DNA of 64,000 nucleotides. It comes from Pseudomonas fluorescens NCIMB 11764. Lineage in GTDB: Bacteria; Pseudomonadota; Gammaproteobacteria; Pseudomonadales; Pseudomonadaceae. Made by a program: the position numbers and the translations under genes. Below are positions 60,836 to 64,000 of this stretch, piece by piece. The stretch covers positions 3,926,001 to 3,990,000 of the forward strand of contig NZ_CP010945.1 in NCBI RefSeq assembly GCF_000293885.2. Reading direction: 5' to 3'. Below the pieces are notes generated by a model. It was not told the origin of the DNA. It saw only the letters and a list, made by a program, of their open reading frames with translations, and did no database searches. Numbering within the stretch: the first letter of the stretch is position 1; every line of letters starts with the position of its first letter.

Positions 60836-62518
60836 TTAAAGATACTTATCCGTTACAGCCCCCTCCGAAGCACTCGACACCGTCTTTGCATACTTCGCCA
60901 ACACCCCGCGTTTGTACTTCGATTCCGGCCGCACCCAGCGCGTCTTGCGCTCGGCCATTTCAGCATCGGAAACGTCCACCGTGATCTGCCGGCTTTCGGC
61001 ATCGATGGTGATTTTGTCGCCGTCTTCGATCAACGCAATCGGCCCGCCATCAAAGGCTTCCGGCGTGATGTGCCCCACCACGAATCCGTGCGAACCACCG
61101 GAGAAACGGCCGTCGGTGATCAGCGCAACGTCCTTGCCCAGGCCTTTGCCCATGACCGCCGACGTCGGCGAGAGCATTTCGCGCATGCCGGGGCCGCCCT
61201 TGGGGCCTTCGTAACGGATCACGATCACGTCACCGGCTTTCACTTCGCCATTCAGAATGCCGGCCAGCGCACCTTCTTCACCGTGATAGACCCGCGCCGT
61301 GCCTTCAAAACGCAGGCCTTCCTTACCGGTGATCTTGGCCACTGCGCCGGAGGGCGAAAGGTTGCCGCGCAGCACGACCAGGTGGGAATCCTTTTTGACC
61401 GGCTGGTCGAAGGGCAGAATCACATCCTGACCTTCAGGGTAATCCGCCACGTTTTCGAGGTTCTCCGCGAGGGTCTTGCCGGTCACGGTCATGGCATCGC
61501 CATGCAACATGCCCGCCGCGAGCATGCGCTTCATCAGTGGTTGAATACCGCCGATGGCGACCAGTTCGCTCATCATGTATTGGCCGCTGGGGCGCAGATC
61601 GGCCACCACCGGCGACACCTTGCCCAGCTCGACAAAATCATCCAGCGTCAGCTCGACATCCACCGCGTGCGCCATGGCCAGCAGATGCAGCACCGCATTG
61701 GTCGAGCCGGCGAGGGCGATCACCACCCGAATCGCATTTTCGAAGGCTTTGCGGGTCATGATGTCCCGGGGTTTGAGGTCCAGCTTCAGCAGCTCCATGA
61801 CCTGCTGGCCAGCGCGGAAACTGTCCGAGGCCTTGTCGCTGCCGACGGCGTCCTGGGAGCTGGAACCGGGCAGGCTCATGCCCAATGCTTCAATGGCCGA
61901 AGCCATGGTGTTGGCGGTGTACATCCCGCCGCAGGAACCGGCGCCGGGTATCGCCACTTCCTCGATCTGCTTGACCTGGATTTCGTTGATGTCACCGCGC
62001 GCATTCTGGCCCACGGCTTCGAACACGGAAATGATGTCGGTGTGGCCGGCGCCCGGGCGGATCGTACCGCCATAGACGAAGATGGAAGGGCGATTCAGCC
62101 GCGCCATGCCGATCAGGCAGCCCGGCATGTTCTTGTCGCAACCGCCCACCGTCACCAGTCCGTCAAATCCTTCACAACCGGCCACCACTTCGATTGAATC
62201 GGCAATGACCTCGCGTGACACCAGCGAATACTTCATGCCCTCCGTGCCGTTGGCGATGCCGTCGGAAATGGTGATGGTGTTGAAAATCACCCCCTTGGCC
62301 CCGGCGGCATTCGCGCCTTTTTCAGCCTCGATCGCCAGTTTGTCGATGTGCATGTTGCACGGCGTCACCATCGCCCAGGTCGAGGCGATGCCGATCTGCG
62401 GCTTCTTGAAGTCCTCGTCCGTGAAACCCACGGCGCGCAACATCGAGCGGCCGGGCGCGCGCTCCACGCCGTCGACCACTTGAGAGGAATATTTGCGCAG
62501 GTTGTCTTTATCGCTCAT
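60836..62518 (-). CDS. ilvD: Dihydroxy-acid dehydratase
   Basis: A 560-residue IlvD of the short type. It converts 2,3-dihydroxy-isovalerate and its methyl homologue to 2-keto acids in valine, isoleucine and leucine synthesis. Iron-sulfur and metal ligands are in CNMHIDKLA, GGCDKNMPGC and PGAGSCGGMYTANTM; substrate-side motifs are GGIQPLMKRML and GRFSGGSHGFVVGHI. Length and motifs are complete. It stands alone. Confidence 0.96.
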   Translation of the reverse strand: MSDKDNLRKYSSQVVDGVERAPGRSMLRAVGFTDEDFKKPQIGIASTWAMVTPCNMHIDKLAIEAEKGANAAGAKGVIFNTITISDGIANGTEGMKYSLVSREVIADSIEVVAGCEGFDGLVTVGGCDKNMPGCLIGMARLNRPSIFVYGGTIRPGAGHTDIISVFEAVGQNARGDINEIQVKQIEEVAIPGAGSCGGMYTANTMASAIEALGMSLPGSSSQDAVGSDKASDSFRAGQQVMELLKLDLKPRDIMTRKAFENAIRVVIALAGSTNAVLHLLAMAHAVDVELTLDDFVELGKVSPVVADLRPSGQYMMSELVAIGGIQPLMKRMLAAGMLHGDAMTVTGKTLAENLENVADYPEGQDVILPFDQPVKKDSHLVVLRGNLSPSGAVAKITGKEGLRFEGTARVYHGEEGALAGILNGEVKAGDVIVIRYEGPKGGPGMREMLSPTSAVMGKGLGKDVALITDGRFSGGSHGFVVGHITPEAFDGGPIALIEDGDKITIDAESRQITVDVSDAEMAERKTRWVRPESKYKRGVLAKYAKTVSSASEGAVTDKYL

Positions 62519-62902
62519 GACTGCTCCTCACCGGCTCGCCGAGAAAATCACGATGAGTATAGTGGCCTCGGCGTCTATGCTCGGACTATCAGGTCGGGAA
62601 CAGACGCGCGGGTTTGCGATGTCGTGATATTCTTCGCCCCAACTTGGTTTGACCTATTCAGTTTGCGCGTCCACAGACGCGCCAACAGAATCACTGTCGC
62701 TCAAGTAGCTGAAGCCAATAAAGATAAAAAGTCAGTTCAGAAGGGACATATAAACTGAGGTCGATGGAACACGTCGGCCTTGTGTGCCCACCCTCTCAGT
62801 CTTCATGTACGAGTACCCACGACATCCTGCCTGAATGCCGTAAAACAAGGGCTTGTGAGTGAAGATGGAAGGGCGGATGGCGTTTTATCAAAGGTGCTAC
62901 AG
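62519..62902. other. Intergenic region between ilvD and mqo
   Basis: About 384 bases with the divergent promoters of ilvD (leftward) and mqo (rightward). No clear hairpin, palindrome or small gene was found. The part near 62690-62760 is somewhat AT-rich. Confidence 0.5.
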
Positions 62903-64000
62903 ATGTTTAAGAAAATGAACACGGCCCTGCTGGGGCTGGCTTTGTCGATGGGGATCACGTCCGTTCACGCGGAAGAGGCAAAGAAAGTCGATGTATTGCT
63001 CATCGGCGGCGGCATCATGAGCGCGACCCTCGGTGTCTGGCTCAACGAGCTGGAACCTGGCACTTCGATGGAAATGATCGAGCGCCTCGACGGCGTCGCC
63101 CTGGAAAGCTCCAACGGCTGGAACAATGCCGGTACCGGTCACTCTGCCCTGGCCGAGTTGAACTACACACCGGAAGACGACAAAGGCAACGTCTCGATCC
63201 CGAAAGCCGTTGAAATCAACGAAGCGTTCCAGATTTCCCGTCAGTTCTGGGCCTGGCAGGTTCAGCAAGGCGTGCTGAAGAACCCGCGTTCGTTCATCAA
63301 CTCCACACCGCACATGAGCTTTGTGTGGGGCGATGACAACATCAAGTTCCTGAAAAAGCGCTACGAAGCCCTGCAAGCGAGCCCGCTGTTCGCCGGCATG
63401 CAGTATTCGGAAGACCCGGCGCAGATCGCCAAGTGGGTCCCGCTGATGATGGAAGGGCGCGACCCGAACCAGAAAATCGCGGCCACCTGGTCCCCGATCG
63501 GCACCGACGTGAACTTCGGCGAGATCACTCGCCAGTTCGTTGCGCACCTGCAAACGACCCCGAAATTCGACTTGAAACTGTCTAGCGAAGTGCAAGACAT
63601 CACCAAGAACGAAGACGGCACCTGGCGCGTCAGCTACAAGAACCTGAAAGACGGCACTAAATCCGAAACCGACGCCAAGTTCGTGTTCATCGGCGCGGGC
63701 GGCGGTGCCCTGCACCTGCTGCAGAAGTCCGGCATTCCTGAAGCCAAGGAATACGCAGGCTTCCCGGTCGGCGGCTCGTTCCTCGTGACCGAGAACCCGA
63801 CCATCGCCGAGCAACATCTGGCCAAGGCGTACGGCAAGGCCTCCGTTGGCGCTCCGCCAATGTCGGTTCCGCACCTGGACACCCGTGTCCTGGACGGCAA
63901 GCGCGTCATCCTGTTTGGCCCATTCGCGACCTTCAGCACCAAGTTCCTCAAGGAAGGCTCGTACCTGGACCTGCTGACCACGACCACCACGCACAACGTG
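62903..64000 (+). CDS. mqo: Malate:quinone oxidoreductase with N-terminal signal-like segment, 3' end outside window
   Basis: The first 366 codons are visible and open to the window end. Residues 1-23 ([21 protein letters not shown]) look like a cleavable signal peptide. The FAD motif follows ([22 protein letters not shown]), then [36 protein letters not shown] and [18 protein letters not shown], all typical of Mqo. The enzyme oxidises malate and reduces quinone. The ATG at 62903 gives the leader; an internal start would remove it. Confidence 0.93.
   Translation, partial: MFKKMNTALLGLALSMGITSVHAEEAKKVDVLLIGGGIMSATLGVWLNELEPGTSMEMIERLDGVALESSNGWNNAGTGHSALAELNYTPEDDKGNVSIPKAVEINEAFQISRQFWAWQVQQGVLKNPRSFINSTPHMSFVWGDDNIKFLKKRYEALQASPLFAGMQYSEDPAQIAKWVPLMMEGRDPNQKIAATWSPIGTDVNFGEITRQFVAHLQTTPKFDLKLSSEVQDITKNEDGTWRVSYKNLKDGTKSETDAKFVFIGAGGGALHLLQKSGIPEAKEYAGFPVGGSFLVTENPTIAEQHLAKAYGKASVGAPPMSVPHLDTRVLDGKRVILFGPFATFSTKFLKEGSYLDLLTTTTTHNV

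Noticed and set aside
60764..62197. 477-codon open frame on the forward strand
   Set aside because: Antisense to ilvD, which is complete with all metal-site motifs.
62897..63994. 365-codon open frame on the reverse strand at the right edge
   Set aside because: It is the shadow of the mqo coding sequence, which has clear FAD and Mqo motifs on the forward strand; the reverse product has no recognisable features.

Overview
The window looks like chromosomal DNA of a plant-associated Pseudomonas of the P. fluorescens lineage. The reasons are GC-rich coding sequence, Pseudomonas-type REP/BIME palindromes between genes, a short-form ilvD, a periplasmic-type mqo, an ECF sigma/FecR/TonB-receptor unit and many catabolic islands. 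No rRNA, tRNA, CRISPR array or intact insertion sequence was seen. This is inference from gene content; no database was searched.

Layout. (1) 1-10.4 kb: an exopolysaccharide locus. Seven tightly spaced forward genes (GT2, hexapeptide acetyltransferase, GT2, DUF535, GT4, GT2, WecG-type GT26) are followed by a FemAB/GNAT-like gene and a GT61-like gene. A WcaJ-type initiating phosphoglycosyl transferase points back at them. (2) 10.8-14.3 kb: a reverse-strand operon for a TTQ-dependent aralkylamine dehydrogenase (aauB-aauE-aauD-aauA and a monohaem cytochrome c). (3) 14.5-25.7 kb: a complete indole-3-acetate (auxin) catabolic set iacA-B-I-H-C-D-E-F and iacG, with a FixL-like kinase at one end, a FixJ-like response regulator near the other, and a FeaR-like AraC activator. 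(4) 25.7-29.3 kb: a Cache-type chemoreceptor and an outer-membrane porin. (5) 29.6-32.0 kb: an AT-rich foreign patch with a decayed YcaO gene of the microcin B17 McbD type plus intact McbE-like and McbF-like transporter genes. (6) 32.2-34.1 kb: a cytochrome c and a FeaB-like aryl-acetaldehyde dehydrogenase. (7) 34-44 kb: mechanosensitive channel, thiolase, CopRS-type two-component system with a DUF2790 gene and an exported alpha/beta hydrolase, a DUF6152/DUF6644 pair and chrA. (8) 44.4-51.5 kb: tctCBA uptake system, BASS-type symporter, ketoglutarate-semialdehyde dehydrogenase, isochorismatase-like hydrolase and a divergent HxlR regulator. (9) 51.6-64 kb: TonB receptor/FecR/FecI, Dyp peroxidase, small hypothetical genes, a second chemoreceptor, ilvD and the start of mqo.

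How the genes may work together. Regions 2, 3 and 6 can be joined into one route: periplasmic aralkylamine dehydrogenase would turn tryptamine (or tyramine/phenylethylamine) into the aryl-acetaldehyde, the FeaB-like enzyme would oxidise it to the aryl-acetate, and the Iac enzymes would take indole-3-acetate to catechol. The FeaR-like regulator, whose E. coli relative controls amine oxidase and phenylacetaldehyde dehydrogenase genes, sits inside the cluster. The two most interesting items are this amine-to-auxin-to-catechol island with its split FixL/FixJ-type control, and the microcin-B17-like remnant in which synthesis is broken but export/immunity genes survive.
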